Of a stretch of 44,290 bases of DNA, positions 26,443-35,424 are shown piece after piece (position 1 is the first letter of the stretch; the number at the start of each line of letters is the position of its first letter). The stretch covers positions 1-44,290 of the forward strand of contig JADGDQ010000015.1 of assembly GCA_016744805.1 (NCBI GenBank), written 5' to 3'. The stretch comes from Sulfurovaceae bacterium. Its GTDB lineage: Bacteria > Campylobacterota > Campylobacteria > Campylobacterales > Sulfurovaceae. A program made the position numbers and the translations under genes. Below the pieces are notes generated by a model. That model searched no databases. It saw only the letters and a list, made by a program, of their open reading frames with translations, and had not been told where the DNA came from.

Positions 26443-27462
26443 ATTAAAAAGTTTATACAAAAATTTGTGCTAATAGCTACTTTGACAACAAGCATTCTAT
26501 TTGGTACACAAGCAACAGAGGAAAATATAATTGAGCTGTATACAGCTACATTCGATAGAGCTCCCCAAAGTGATGGACTTAACTACTGGCTTAATAGTAA
26601 CTTATCTTTAGAAGAGATAGCAGGAAGTTTTTTTGATCAGCCTGAGACTCAAGAGAAGTACCCCCAAGGCTTTAGTGATATTGACTTTATTAATACTATC
26701 TATAATAACCTTTTTGAGCGTGATTTAGACCAAGAGGGTGGAGACTACTGGTTAGAAGAGTTAGAGAGTGGGAGTATCTCCAAATCAGAGTTTATCTTGG
26801 CTGTTATGAATGGTGCTATGGATGATGATAAGGAGATACTAAAAAGTAAAGTTTCTCTAGCTACAGAGACTCTTAATGCTACTTTGCCCAAAAAAATTGT
26901 TTTTCTTGGAGATAGCATTACTTATGGGATAGGACTAGACTCTCCCTCAACACAAAATTATTCTGCTCAGCTAAGTACACTACTTGCCGATACTACTTGG
27001 AGTGTAGAGAGTTTTGGTATCACCTCAACGACTATGATCAAAAAAGGTTCACCCTCTTATTGGGATAGCCAAGAGTTTGCACGAGCTAAAGTGAGCGAAC
27101 CTAATATTGTTGTGATTTTTTTGGGGCTTAATGATGTAAAGCCAAAAAATTGGAAATATAAAGATCAGTTTATTCCTGATTATCATAGTTTTATTAATAC
27201 CTTTTTGGCTCTTGCTTCGCAACCACAGATATTTTTGGTACTTCCTACACCAAGCTTTGGAAGCTTAGAGGGGATAACTGATACCAAAATTACCAATGAG
27301 CTTATCCCCAAAATCAATCAGGTAGCCTCTTTGTATAATATAGAAGTTATTGACCTGCACTCCTATTTTGTTGATAAGTCATATCTCTTTCCTGATACTA
27401 TTCATCCCAATAAAGATGGTGCCAAAATTATTGCACAAATAGTACATGGAAATATTTTTTGA
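26443..27462 (+). CDS. Exported SGNH hydrolase with DUF4214 repeats; probable ATT start
   Basis: Two DUF4214-like repeats (ENIIELYTATFDRAPQSDGL, then a second with FINTIYNNLFERDLDQEGG) precede an SGNH/GDSL esterase domain. That domain has block I FLGDSIT, block III FLGLND and block V DTIHPNKDGA. No ATG or TTG begins this frame. GTG at 26467 would remove the positive end of the signal peptide, whereas ATT at 26443 gives KKFIQKFVLIATLTTSILF, a perfect signal peptide, with AGGG 6 bp upstream. Likely acts on acetylated sugars or esters outside the cytoplasm; the substrate is unknown. Monocistronic and convergent with the TonB receptor. Confidence 0.75.
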   Translation: MKKFIQKFVLIATLTTSILFGTQATEENIIELYTATFDRAPQSDGLNYWLNSNLSLEEIAGSFFDQPETQEKYPQGFSDIDFINTIYNNLFERDLDQEGGDYWLEELESGSISKSEFILAVMNGAMDDDKEILKSKVSLATETLNATLPKKIVFLGDSITYGIGLDSPSTQNYSAQLSTLLADTTWSVESFGITSTTMIKKGSPSYWDSQEFARAKVSEPNIVVIFLGLNDVKPKNWKYKDQFIPDYHSFINTFLALASQPQIFLVLPTPSFGSLEGITDTKITNELIPKINQVASLYNIEVIDLHSYFVDKSYLFPDTIHPNKDGAKIIAQIVHGNIF

Positions 27463-27464
27463 TA

Positions 27465-29501
27465 CTAAAATCTATATCTTAGATTAGCATAAAAATAACG
27501 ACCTGGTTCATTCAAAAGCATTACCTCATTTCCAGGGACTGTAAGAAGAATAAGGTCTTTATATGTATTAGAGACCGCATACTCTTCATCAAGTAGATTA
27601 TCTATACCTACAGTGAGTTCAAAGCCTTGAGCAAAACTTTTACTTGCTTTTAGATTGAGGATAGCATAGGAGTCAAGCTCTTGTTCACCATTTTCTGAGT
27701 CAAAATCACTCCAACTATCAGAGGCTACAAGCTCGGCTCTTAGATTTAGAGACTCATCATACTCATAATTGATAGCTCCATTAAATTTTAGAGGGGCAAT
27801 GTCTGGCATATTTGTCCCTTGTTGTCCTGTAAGAGGAGTATCTTTTTCTCCTACTTGGTAGGCAAGTCCATAATCAAAATAGAGAGAATCAGTTGCCATA
27901 TAAGTACCACTGAGTTCTATCCCATACACGGTAGCATCTACATTTTCGTATGCATTCCAAGTAACTTTATTCTCCATCATCATTTTGGTATTTGAGGCAT
28001 TGTAGGCGATATAATCTTGGACTATACTATAAAATATTTTTGCTTTTATCATACCACTCTCATACTGCTTCTCAACGCCAATATCAAGTTCATAGTTGAT
28101 AGTCTCATCAAGGTTAGGTGTTCCTACAGGATTTCCCATACTTCCCATCCAATAGAGTTCTTTTGCATCAGGAACTCTACTAGATTTTCCAGCACCTACA
28201 AAATATTTAGTTGAGGCATTTGCATTATATGTAGTTGTGATATATCCATTGAGTTGATTATAATCATTAGCTTGTTGTTTACTATTTTGTGAGGTTACTT
28301 CTGTATCATCATAACGAAGAGCAACATCTACAAGAAGTTTATCAAATTTGATACTATCTTTGAGAAAGAGAGCATAATTAGTAGTATCTACATCATAAAT
28401 ACTATGAAACTTTGCTTCAGGCAGGGGAGTACCATTTTTGTAATAGCCACCATCCCAGTTTCTTAGACTATAGTCTATTCCTGCTGTAATGATATGATTA
28501 TCTATCTCAAAGCTATTTTTAATCTTGGCACCTTGCATATCAGTAGTGAGTGCATGGGTCATCTCAAAGCCCATCATAGCAGAGGATTTACGGTACTGTG
28601 TAGACATAGGATGTTCTACTTCTGTTTTATAAAGCTGAATAGTAAGCTCTTTTGAGTAGTCACTAAGGTCTCTAGCAATATACTCAGCATTCAATATATC
28701 AGAATCATCATATATCGCATCCATCTTACTAGAAGGGTAGAGTATATCATCACTTCTATTGGCTGTATAGCTTAATCTTAACTCTTGGTTATCTGTAATA
28801 TCCCAAAATAATTTTGCCATAACAGTATCTTTGTTATAGGCATCCATATCTTTGTATCTATCTTGGTACTGTGCCGAAGCAGGAATAGCACCAGCTTGGA
28901 TATTTTTGTCTATTTGACCTACAAAGTCATCTCCATTGCCATCTTCATACTGTCCACCTACTTCTGTAGAACCACTTAACAAAAACCTAAGATTAGAGCT
29001 TCCACCACTCAAAGAGAAAGAGCCTTTTTGGTAGCCCCAACTCCCCACATTCAGGTTTAAATCCCCATGAATCTCTTGTGTAGGTTTAATAGTATGCACC
29101 TTAACACCTGCACTTAATGCTCCAAAATCTTCTACATCAAAAGGACCTTGGTTTATCTCTATATAATCAATATTATTTGCTAAAACATGAGAGATAGGAG
29201 GATCCATTCTATTAGGACAGGCTCCACACACTTTTGCCCCATCAATAGTAATAGCAATATTATCTTTGACCTGCCCACGCACCACAATATCATTAGCGAT
29301 ACCACTGCGTCTTTTCAAAGAGATAGATGGAGATTGTTTAAAAAGTGCTTCAGCCACATCTGCAGATTTAATATCTTCGCCATGAATATCTTTGACTACC
29401 TCTTGTTCAATAGTCTCTTCTACATCAATCGTACCTAAATTTATCTCATTAGCATAAAGCATAGAAGCACATGCTATAGAGAAATAGAGAATCCTTGTCA
29501 T
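27465..29501 (-). CDS. TonB-dependent receptor, OprC/NosA-like (copper)
   Basis: The 678-residue outer-membrane receptor has a signal peptide (ILYFSIACASMLYA) and a plug domain (about 40-150, with DIVVRGQ and a CGACPNRMDPP segment). A 22-strand barrel follows, ending GRYFYANLRYRF. C95 and M99 form a CxxxM within CPNRMDPP, the site that binds copper in Pseudomonas OprC, and the same block is conserved in NosA. That points to copper rather than siderophore uptake. It is minus-strand, next to a desaturase, and about 1.2 kb from the copper ATPase ccoI. Confidence 0.8.
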   Translation of the reverse strand: MTRILYFSIACASMLYANEINLGTIDVEETIEQEVVKDIHGEDIKSADVAEALFKQSPSISLKRRSGIANDIVVRGQVKDNIAITIDGAKVCGACPNRMDPPISHVLANNIDYIEINQGPFDVEDFGALSAGVKVHTIKPTQEIHGDLNLNVGSWGYQKGSFSLSGGSSNLRFLLSGSTEVGGQYEDGNGDDFVGQIDKNIQAGAIPASAQYQDRYKDMDAYNKDTVMAKLFWDITDNQELRLSYTANRSDDILYPSSKMDAIYDDSDILNAEYIARDLSDYSKELTIQLYKTEVEHPMSTQYRKSSAMMGFEMTHALTTDMQGAKIKNSFEIDNHIITAGIDYSLRNWDGGYYKNGTPLPEAKFHSIYDVDTTNYALFLKDSIKFDKLLVDVALRYDDTEVTSQNSKQQANDYNQLNGYITTTYNANASTKYFVGAGKSSRVPDAKELYWMGSMGNPVGTPNLDETINYELDIGVEKQYESGMIKAKIFYSIVQDYIAYNASNTKMMMENKVTWNAYENVDATVYGIELSGTYMATDSLYFDYGLAYQVGEKDTPLTGQQGTNMPDIAPLKFNGAINYEYDESLNLRAELVASDSWSDFDSENGEQELDSYAILNLKASKSFAQGFELTVGIDNLLDEEYAVSNTYKDLILLTVPGNEVMLLNEPGRYFYANLRYRF

Positions 29502-29527
29502 ATAATCATTCCTTGTTGTAATCTTTA

Positions 29528-29545
29528 GAAATGATTATGATTAAA
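29528..29545 (-). promoter_or_regulatory. Fur-box-like AT motif upstream of the TonB receptor
   Basis: On the minus strand the sequence reads TTAATCATAATCATTTC, containing two tandem AATCAT hexamers that resemble Fur-site NATWAT units, 30 bp before the start codon. AT-rich DNA makes chance matches common, and the receptor looks copper-related, so the call is weak. Confidence 0.3.
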
Positions 29546-29561
29546 TTTTGTTAATTTAGTG

Positions 29562-30524
29562 TTAATACTCTTTTATAGCATTATTTATCTGTACATACGC
29601 CTCTATTGGGGTTGTTTCAAAATATATCATATTATATTTTTCTGCAAACTCTCGTGTCATCTTTTGAACTTTCAAGAGATTAAATCGTGGAGCTTTTGGG
29701 AAGAGGTGATGCTCTATTTGTGTGTTTAAGCCACCATAGAACCAATGTACAATTTTTCCACCTCGTAATGAGCGACTTGTTCGCATTTGTAACTCCATCC
29801 AAGATAGCTCTTTGCCCTCTTCTATATCAAATACTTCACAGCCTAAATGGTTGGTAATAAATCCAAATGCCAACCAAGGAGAGAGAGTAAAATTTAGAGT
29901 CAAAAAGACAATGAATGCGTCAGTAAATGGTAATATATAGAACATTGTTCCCCATATAATAGGCCAGTGGAGTAACATAAGAGCAAACTCACCATAAAGT
30001 TTTCTTTTGAGTGCAAAGTTATACGATTGAGCAATAAAAGCAGGATACATAAAAAATAGAGCACCCCAAAATACAATATGTTTATATTTCTTTAAAAATG
30101 GACTATTTCCTTTGTTGTTTGGAGTAAAAGCTCCATTGAGTGCCATAATATCTTCATCTTTTGTCACAATATTACAGTATGTATGATGGTTAATATTATG
30201 TTTAAAATCCCACCAAGAGGATGAGTTACTCAATATAATAGCAGAAAATGGATAACTAAGCTTCATAGAGAGAGCTTTGTTTTTAAAGTATTGTGTATGT
30301 AAAATATCATGAGATACAAATACAGCTCTTGTAAATATAAGAGTCATAAAGAGACCCAAAAGAATGGGGTTCCAAAGAGTGGCAGTTGTATATATAATAA
30401 TCAAAGATACAAAAATAGCAATCATCTCAATAGAGCCTCTAATGGGGACTCTCTCTAGTAAACCAGCTTCTCTAACTTGTGCTTTTAATTCATCAAAATT
30501 ATTTGGGTATGCAGTAGTAGACAT
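29562..30524 (-). CDS. Membrane fatty acid desaturase
   Basis: The 320-residue protein has the three histidine boxes of acyl-lipid/acyl-CoA desaturases: HDILH, HNINHH and QIEHH. They bind the di-iron centre and alternate with hydrophobic helices (IEMIAIFVSLIIIYTTA; MLLHWPIIWGTMFYI). It introduces a double bond into membrane fatty acids, using electrons from a partner not seen here. The ribosome site TTAAGGAGAGG precedes the ATG. It is last in the minus-strand run that starts at rnhB. Confidence 0.88.
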   Translation of the reverse strand: MSTTAYPNNFDELKAQVREAGLLERVPIRGSIEMIAIFVSLIIIYTTATLWNPILLGLFMTLIFTRAVFVSHDILHTQYFKNKALSMKLSYPFSAIILSNSSSWWDFKHNINHHTYCNIVTKDEDIMALNGAFTPNNKGNSPFLKKYKHIVFWGALFFMYPAFIAQSYNFALKRKLYGEFALMLLHWPIIWGTMFYILPFTDAFIVFLTLNFTLSPWLAFGFITNHLGCEVFDIEEGKELSWMELQMRTSRSLRGGKIVHWFYGGLNTQIEHHLFPKAPRFNLLKVQKMTREFAEKYNMIYFETTPIEAYVQINNAIKEY

Positions 30525-30566
30525 TAATCCCTCTCCTTAAAAATAATTAAAATAATTATACTATTT

Positions 30567-30947
30567 CTATTTTATGGTTTGTTGAAATATAACCCCATCT
30601 ATGCCCATTTGAGCGTACTTCTCTATCTCTGTTTCATTCTGTATCTCTACAATAATTTGCATATCAAAGAGGTACTGTTGGGCTATATCTTGTATCTCTT
30701 TGGCTAGTTGTGGTGTGACTAATAGATAATTTGCACCAAGGTTATAGGCAAAAATAGTATGATTGATAGTAGAGACTTTGAGAGCAAAAGGAAGTCCCTC
30801 TTTTTGGCTATATTTTATATTCTCTAGGGAGTTGTTTATATCTTCAAAGAGTAAAATAGAGTCTGCTTGGGTATTGGCTATCTCCTCTTTGGACTCTACT
30901 GTAATAAACTCTGGACTCTCTATCCAAGGGTGACCAAAAATCTTCAT
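30567..30947 (-). CDS. Unknown 126-residue protein, TIM-barrel-half-like
   Basis: Starts directly after the stop of the zinc-ribbon gene (TAGATG), so it is coupled to it. The C-terminal half (LGANYLLVTPQLAKEIQDIAQQYLFDMQIIVEIQNETEIEKYAQMGIDGVIFQ region) looks like beta/alpha repeats of a small TIM-barrel fragment, ending with a typical GIDGVIF strand. No catalytic residues stand out. No recognised family; a non-catalytic or degraded aldolase-like fold is possible. Confidence 0.6.
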   Translation of the reverse strand: MKIFGHPWIESPEFITVESKEEIANTQADSILLFEDINNSLENIKYSQKEGLPFALKVSTINHTIFAYNLGANYLLVTPQLAKEIQDIAQQYLFDMQIIVEIQNETEIEKYAQMGIDGVIFQQTIK

Positions 30948-31175
30948 CTAAAATCCTGCACACTCTTTGGAGCAGTAGGCTTTGCCCCCTACTATAATGC
31001 TCTCTTTATAAGTTACAAAGGTAGAGCATTTAGCACACTCTACAAGCGTATCCTCTTCTATTTGTTTCTTTTCGGTTCTTTTTTTTCTGATAGACCCTAA
31101 CTCTGGAAATCTGCCACCCACAAATTTATAAATTATGAGTGCAACTATTGTAAATATAATAAACTTTAGTATCAT
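30948..31175 (-). CDS. PP0621-like small zinc-ribbon membrane protein
   Basis: The 75-residue protein has one N-terminal membrane helix ([17 protein letters not shown]), a basic linker (RKKRTEKK) and a two-part metal site, CAKC and YCSKEC. That layout matches PP0621-family proteins: an inner-membrane anchor with a cytoplasmic zinc ribbon, function unknown. Its ATG overlaps the rsmG stop by 4 bp, and the next gene follows without a gap. Confidence 0.7.
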   Translation of the reverse strand: MILKFIIFTIVALIIYKFVGGRFPELGSIRKKRTEKKQIEEDTLVECAKCSTFVTYKESIIVGGKAYCSKECAGF

Positions 31176-31762
31176 TTTTGACTCTTTATATAGAGATAAT
31201 TTCTACGATTTTTTTGAACTATATCATAATTTAGCTGTTGAGAGAGATTTTCTACTTCATCAAAAACTCGCTCACCCTTATAAAAAAGATACTGGGTCTC
31301 TCTACTGCTAAGCTCTTTGGTCAAAGAGAGCAGAAGCTTGGTATTAGTCACCGCTCGTGAGCTAATCATATCAAATGGGCTATGAGTGATATTCTCTACT
31401 CTTTTTGCTTCGACTTTCATATTAGTTAATTCTAAATCTGCTCGCATATACTTCAAAAATGCTACCCGTTTTTTAAGAGGTTCTGCAAGGACTACTTGAC
31501 AAGAGGGGAGGGCAATCGCCAAAACCAAACCTGGAAACCCAGCACCTGTGCCTACATCTAGCAGACTCTTTGGCTCTTTGATAAATGTTAGAGGATATAA
31601 AGAGTCTATAATATTCTCATATATAGCCTCTATGCTCTTTGCACCTGTAAGGTTATGCACCCCATTCCACTCATGTAAAAGCTCTGCAAATCGTTCTAGT
31701 TTTATAATTATTGAGTCATCTAATAGAATAGATTCCCTCTGAAGAGTCATGTGTAGTCTCAC
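31172..31762 (-). CDS. rsmG: 16S rRNA m7G527 methyltransferase
   Basis: The 196-residue Rossmann methyltransferase has motif [18 protein letters not shown] and downstream ISSRAVTN, characteristic of RsmG (GidB). It methylates G527 of 16S rRNA using S-adenosylmethionine. The start is taken as GTG at 31762, because AAGGGA lies just upstream and the codon overlaps the kinase stop (GTGA); the ATG at 31750 lacks a ribosome site. Slightly shorter than the E. coli protein, as usual in this phylum. Confidence 0.92.
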   Translation of the reverse strand: MRLHMTLQRESILLDDSIIIKLERFAELLHEWNGVHNLTGAKSIEAIYENIIDSLYPLTFIKEPKSLLDVGTGAGFPGLVLAIALPSCQVVLAEPLKKRVAFLKYMRADLELTNMKVEAKRVENITHSPFDMISSRAVTNTKLLLSLTKELSSRETQYLFYKGERVFDEVENLSQQLNYDIVQKNRRNYLYIKSQK

Positions 31763-32730
31763 TCGTTCCCTTTTTTGTTGATTATATCTAATTTATCAAA
31801 AATTTCTACAAGAGCTTTTGTTTGAGGATATTTTTGAGCTATAGAGAGGATATAGTCGAGTGTTTGTGGTATATCATCCAAATACCCATCTTTGCCATCT
31901 CTAATGGAAAGCCGTGCAAATATCCCTAATACTTTGATATGCCGTTGCAGACCCATGTAATCAAACCATCTAATAAAAGTAGTATCATCAACACTTAGCC
32001 CCTTTTTATCTCTAAAGCTTAGAGCTAGTGCCTCTATCTGCTCTCTATCAAAAGAGATATAACAGTCCCGAAGCAGTGAGACCAAATCATAAGTAATAGC
32101 CCCCACTCTAGCATCTTGATAATCTATTACAACTATCTCATCTCTAGGGGTAAGCATTAAGTTGCGTGAATGAAAATCACGATGCACAAAGACCCCTTGG
32201 GGTTGTGCTACTACCTCATCTACTATGCTTTGGAGTACTCTATCTACTATAACTCTCTGCTTATTATCAAGCTCCAATCCCAAATGCTTCTGCAAATACC
32301 ATTCTGGCATTAATTCTATCTCAAAACCCAAAAACTCTGCATCATAGAGCGGTAGAGAGCTTATATCTGCATTTTGCATCTGTACTATTATATCTATGGC
32401 TCTATCGTAAAAAGATTCAAAATTATAGATATCAAGCGTATCAAGCAGATGCCTATCTCCCAAATCCTCCATCATCAGATACCCCTCACTCACATCCACC
32501 GCCAAGATTTTAGGTACGCGTACCCCCACATCTCTCAGCCTCTGGGTTATCTCCACAAAAGGCTCTAGCGACTCCTTCTGCTCAGAACTATCCATCACAA
32601 TAGAGCTATGCATACTATCTTTGAGCCGATAATAGCGACGAAAACTAGCATCAGAGGAAGCCACCTCTATATCTCTAAAGTCGATATTGTGTTTGTTGAG
32701 CCAGTTTTTTGTTTTAGTAATATTTATCAT
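31759..32730 (-). CDS. AmgK-like sugar kinase (APH fold)
   Basis: The 323-residue aminoglycoside-phosphotransferase-fold kinase has the catalytic loop HRDFHSRN (H183, D185, N190) and metal-binding D203 in [11 protein letters not shown]. The N-terminal [10 protein letters not shown] segment is typical of COG3178, which includes AmgK, a kinase phosphorylating MurNAc/GlcNAc at the anomeric position in Pseudomonas cell-wall recycling. Presence of anmK in the same run supports that role, though no MurU-like uridylyltransferase is in view. The start overlaps the stop of the unknown gene at 32727 (ATGA). Confidence 0.75.
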   Translation of the reverse strand: MINITKTKNWLNKHNIDFRDIEVASSDASFRRYYRLKDSMHSSIVMDSSEQKESLEPFVEITQRLRDVGVRVPKILAVDVSEGYLMMEDLGDRHLLDTLDIYNFESFYDRAIDIIVQMQNADISSLPLYDAEFLGFEIELMPEWYLQKHLGLELDNKQRVIVDRVLQSIVDEVVAQPQGVFVHRDFHSRNLMLTPRDEIVVIDYQDARVGAITYDLVSLLRDCYISFDREQIEALALSFRDKKGLSVDDTTFIRWFDYMGLQRHIKVLGIFARLSIRDGKDGYLDDIPQTLDYILSIAQKYPQTKALVEIFDKLDIINKKGNE

Positions 32731-33350
32731 TTTATATATCTACAATCTGTATTAATATCTAAGAGATCTGTAAAATCATCTTCTTCTAATTTTTGATTTA
32801 AACCTATTTTAAAAGTAGCATTACTGGAATAGAATAAATCATAATGATTTAAAGGATGCATAGCTCCATTTTCATTTTTTTCATCATAATCATAACGAAT
32901 ATAACCATCTTCCATCAAAAGTAATTCTCTTAAAAATTCCCAAAAGTTTTCATCACACTCCTCTTCATAATCACAAATAGGTGCAACAAAATCCAAACTA
33001 CAATTAGCTTTAAATTCATCACACTTAATGATAGATATAACTTGTGATATAAGTCTGCTATCAATCTCTATCATATTTTTGAAAGAAAAGCTATATGTAT
33101 CCTCTTCTTTTTGTGTAAAAAAAGGAAATACAATAGAATAATATTTTTTATTTGTGAAAAAAAATAATCTACTCATTTTATCTATTTGTAAAATTATTTT
33201 TCCAGAAGCTTTCTCTTTACTTATTGTAGGATTTAAAAGCATATATTTAATAGTTCTCATTAATACTTCTATCACTTCGGCTTTAGTACGAATAATTCTA
33301 AAAAATTTATCTAAATAGAGTTGATTAATATTAAATTTATACTGTTTCAT
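32727..33350 (-). CDS. Unknown partner of the SF1 helicase
   Basis: A 207-residue protein, very AT-rich, lying directly after the helicase stop and overlapping the kinase start by 4 bp. It has hydrophobic beta-like stretches (KIILQIDKMSRLFFFT; YYSIVFPFF) and a striking C-terminal block GYIRYDYDEKNENG then HPLNHYDLFYSS and TFKIGL. I do not recognise a family. The fixed adjacency and lack of gap suggest it works with the helicase. No catalytic site is obvious beyond His/Asp residues in the HPLNHYD block. Confidence 0.65.
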   Translation of the reverse strand: MKQYKFNINQLYLDKFFRIIRTKAEVIEVLMRTIKYMLLNPTISKEKASGKIILQIDKMSRLFFFTNKKYYSIVFPFFTQKEEDTYSFSFKNMIEIDSRLISQVISIIKCDEFKANCSLDFVAPICDYEEECDENFWEFLRELLLMEDGYIRYDYDEKNENGAMHPLNHYDLFYSSNATFKIGLNQKLEEDDFTDLLDINTDCRYIK

Positions 33351-35357
33351 TTAACAAAATTCTTCATTTGTGCGTATAAAATTTTCAATTTTCTCTTTAT
33401 CAAAACTTTCTTTTAAAACATCATTACTACGAATCATATTTTCTAAATTTTTTCTTTTCTTTCTATCTACTTTACACTCATCAAACATCTGTAGTAAAAA
33501 TTCTTTAAAAGACATATTGTTTTCTTCTTGCACTTTAATAATAGTCTTCTTTATTTCTTTCTTTTCTTCTTCTGTTGGTTCAATAGTTTGAATATAATTC
33601 TCTATTTGAATAATTTCTAAACCCTTTTTTTGAACTTCTAAATTACTATCATCTTTTACCAATAAAAAAGACTGTAGAAAAGAACGAGTGAGCATTGTAT
33701 ATAAAGTGTTACGATAACTATAAGTATCTAAAATCTTAGCTGTGATACAAATTACAAAAGGAAATTCTAAACCTTTAACATTATTCTTATTACTAATAAA
33801 GAGAGTATCTTCTATTTTTCTTTTACTCTCATGACTTTTATTCACTTTCCAATTTAATTGCTCTGCAATTTGAAATTCTAATTTATTTATAGTATCAAAT
33901 GTAGATTTATGTGTATCTAAAATAATGATTGCAATATCATCAGGTTTAACTGTTGGGTTTGAATCTTTAATCCTCTTAATTATATTTATAATTTGTGTAA
34001 ATCCTTCAAGCTTTTCAATATTCATACTAGAAATATTTTCTGTTTCTAATTCTTCAAATCTCCTAACAGCATCTCTTGATAAAAAAGTCTCTCTTCCCTT
34101 TCGTTCTATCTTATATCCACTAACTTTCCATTCAGAATCTTTAAGCCAATTTAATTTTTTTTCTTCAAATAGTCCCATACCTATAGAGTGAGCAAACATT
34201 AATATTTTAGGATCTGTTCTATAACATTTATTTAACACGAAATCGACATCTACTACTCTCTGCTCAATATCATGGTCAAAAATATCTTGAAAAATATCTC
34301 CTGCGATATATACTTGTTTTCTTGTAATTTTCTCACATAATTCAAAAAACACATCAGGGAAATCTTGCCTTTCATCTATCAAAACATAATCAAAAGCACA
34401 TTTAAAATCATTTTCATCTATTAAATTTATTTTTGCTAATGCTGATTTAAATATCATCTCATAAGTAACTTCCTTAGGATATTTTTGAAATCTAATAAAA
34501 GGAATATTATAAAAATGACAAATATAAGTATATAAACCTGAATTTTTGTCTCTTTGTGAACCCCACGCTCTATCTACCCATAATTGTTCATTCCATTGAA
34601 TTTGCTTATCTACTTTCATAAAGTTAAAAAAACTAGGAATTCTACTTTTAAGAGTATTTGCCAAAGTAATGTTATGACAAGTAAAAAATGTTTTACTCTC
34701 TTCTTCTGATGTATATATTTCTTTTAATTTATGTAATAAAAGTTCTGTTTTTCCTGTACCTGATAAACCTTGTATAGAAATTCTTTTTTGATTTAATTTT
34801 TGATATATAAATCTTGTTTGTTCTCCATCAAATAGTATAATATTCTTTTTTACCTTTTCTAATAGAGATTCAGGATTATTTAAACCCTTCTCTTCTATAT
34901 CATTAATACTTCCTACTAATAAAGAGATTAAAAAATCAACATTTCGTTCTAAATCTTTTTCTATTCTATTTTCAACTAGTAAAAATTTTATATTAAAGTC
35001 ATCATTTAGAGTGTCTGTTGTTGTTAATTCATTCTGCCATTTTCTTGGTCTTCCTATATGTTTTTTATAATTAAATTTATCAGAAATTGACCCTAAGTCT
35101 TCTACGAAATCTTCATAATACTCTTCAAAATCATCTTTATTACTATTATTTAAATTTAAAAAAATAATCCTATGTTTAGGAGAAAGAATAACAATAGCAT
35201 TTTTTTCATAACTATAATTGTATTTGTTTTCACCCAAAGGAGCAGTAATCAAATATATTTGTTCTGTAGGATTATCATTTACATACTCTTCTATTTTAGA
35301 AATAATATTGTTATTTAACTCATTCTTCTCAATATTGTTATAAAATAAGTTATTCAT
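33351..35357 (-). CDS. SF1 UvrD/Rep-like helicase with extra N-terminal domain
   Basis: The 668-residue protein carries all SF1 motifs. These are a Q-motif-like DGEQTRFIYQ (177-186), Walker A GLSGTGKT (197-204), motif II LIDERQD (326-332), motif III GDIFQ (353-357), motif IV CYRTDP (378-383), motif V VKGLEF (527-532) and motif VI TMLTRS (554-559). Residues 1-150 are an added domain (beta-rich, AIVILSPKHRIIFLNL), not recognised. A lysine/glutamate-rich tail follows. It is much more AT-rich than neighbours and interrupts a cell-wall recycling gene run. UvrD-like helicases with small unknown partners occur in phage-defence modules; that role is inference. Confidence 0.8.
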   Translation of the reverse strand: MNNLFYNNIEKNELNNNIISKIEEYVNDNPTEQIYLITAPLGENKYNYSYEKNAIVILSPKHRIIFLNLNNSNKDDFEEYYEDFVEDLGSISDKFNYKKHIGRPRKWQNELTTTDTLNDDFNIKFLLVENRIEKDLERNVDFLISLLVGSINDIEEKGLNNPESLLEKVKKNIILFDGEQTRFIYQKLNQKRISIQGLSGTGKTELLLHKLKEIYTSEEESKTFFTCHNITLANTLKSRIPSFFNFMKVDKQIQWNEQLWVDRAWGSQRDKNSGLYTYICHFYNIPFIRFQKYPKEVTYEMIFKSALAKINLIDENDFKCAFDYVLIDERQDFPDVFFELCEKITRKQVYIAGDIFQDIFDHDIEQRVVDVDFVLNKCYRTDPKILMFAHSIGMGLFEEKKLNWLKDSEWKVSGYKIERKGRETFLSRDAVRRFEELETENISSMNIEKLEGFTQIINIIKRIKDSNPTVKPDDIAIIILDTHKSTFDTINKLEFQIAEQLNWKVNKSHESKRKIEDTLFISNKNNVKGLEFPFVICITAKILDTYSYRNTLYTMLTRSFLQSFLLVKDDSNLEVQKKGLEIIQIENYIQTIEPTEEEKKEIKKTIIKVQEENNMSFKEFLLQMFDECKVDRKKRKNLENMIRSNDVLKESFDKEKIENFIRTNEEFC

Positions 35358-35387
35358 TATCTTCCTTTATCTATTTTTCTTTAGCAA

Positions 35388-35414
35388 ACTATATCATTAA
35401 TTAGCATAATTCAA
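35388..35414 (-). promoter_or_regulatory. Possible promoter of the helicase module
   Basis: On the minus strand TTGAAT (35414-35409) and TATAGT (35393-35388) are separated by 15 bp, within the 67-bp gap after anmK. AAAGGAAG then precedes the helicase ATG. Spacing is short, so this is tentative, but it would give the module its own expression. Confidence 0.3.
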
Positions 35415-35424
35415 GAAATTCTAT

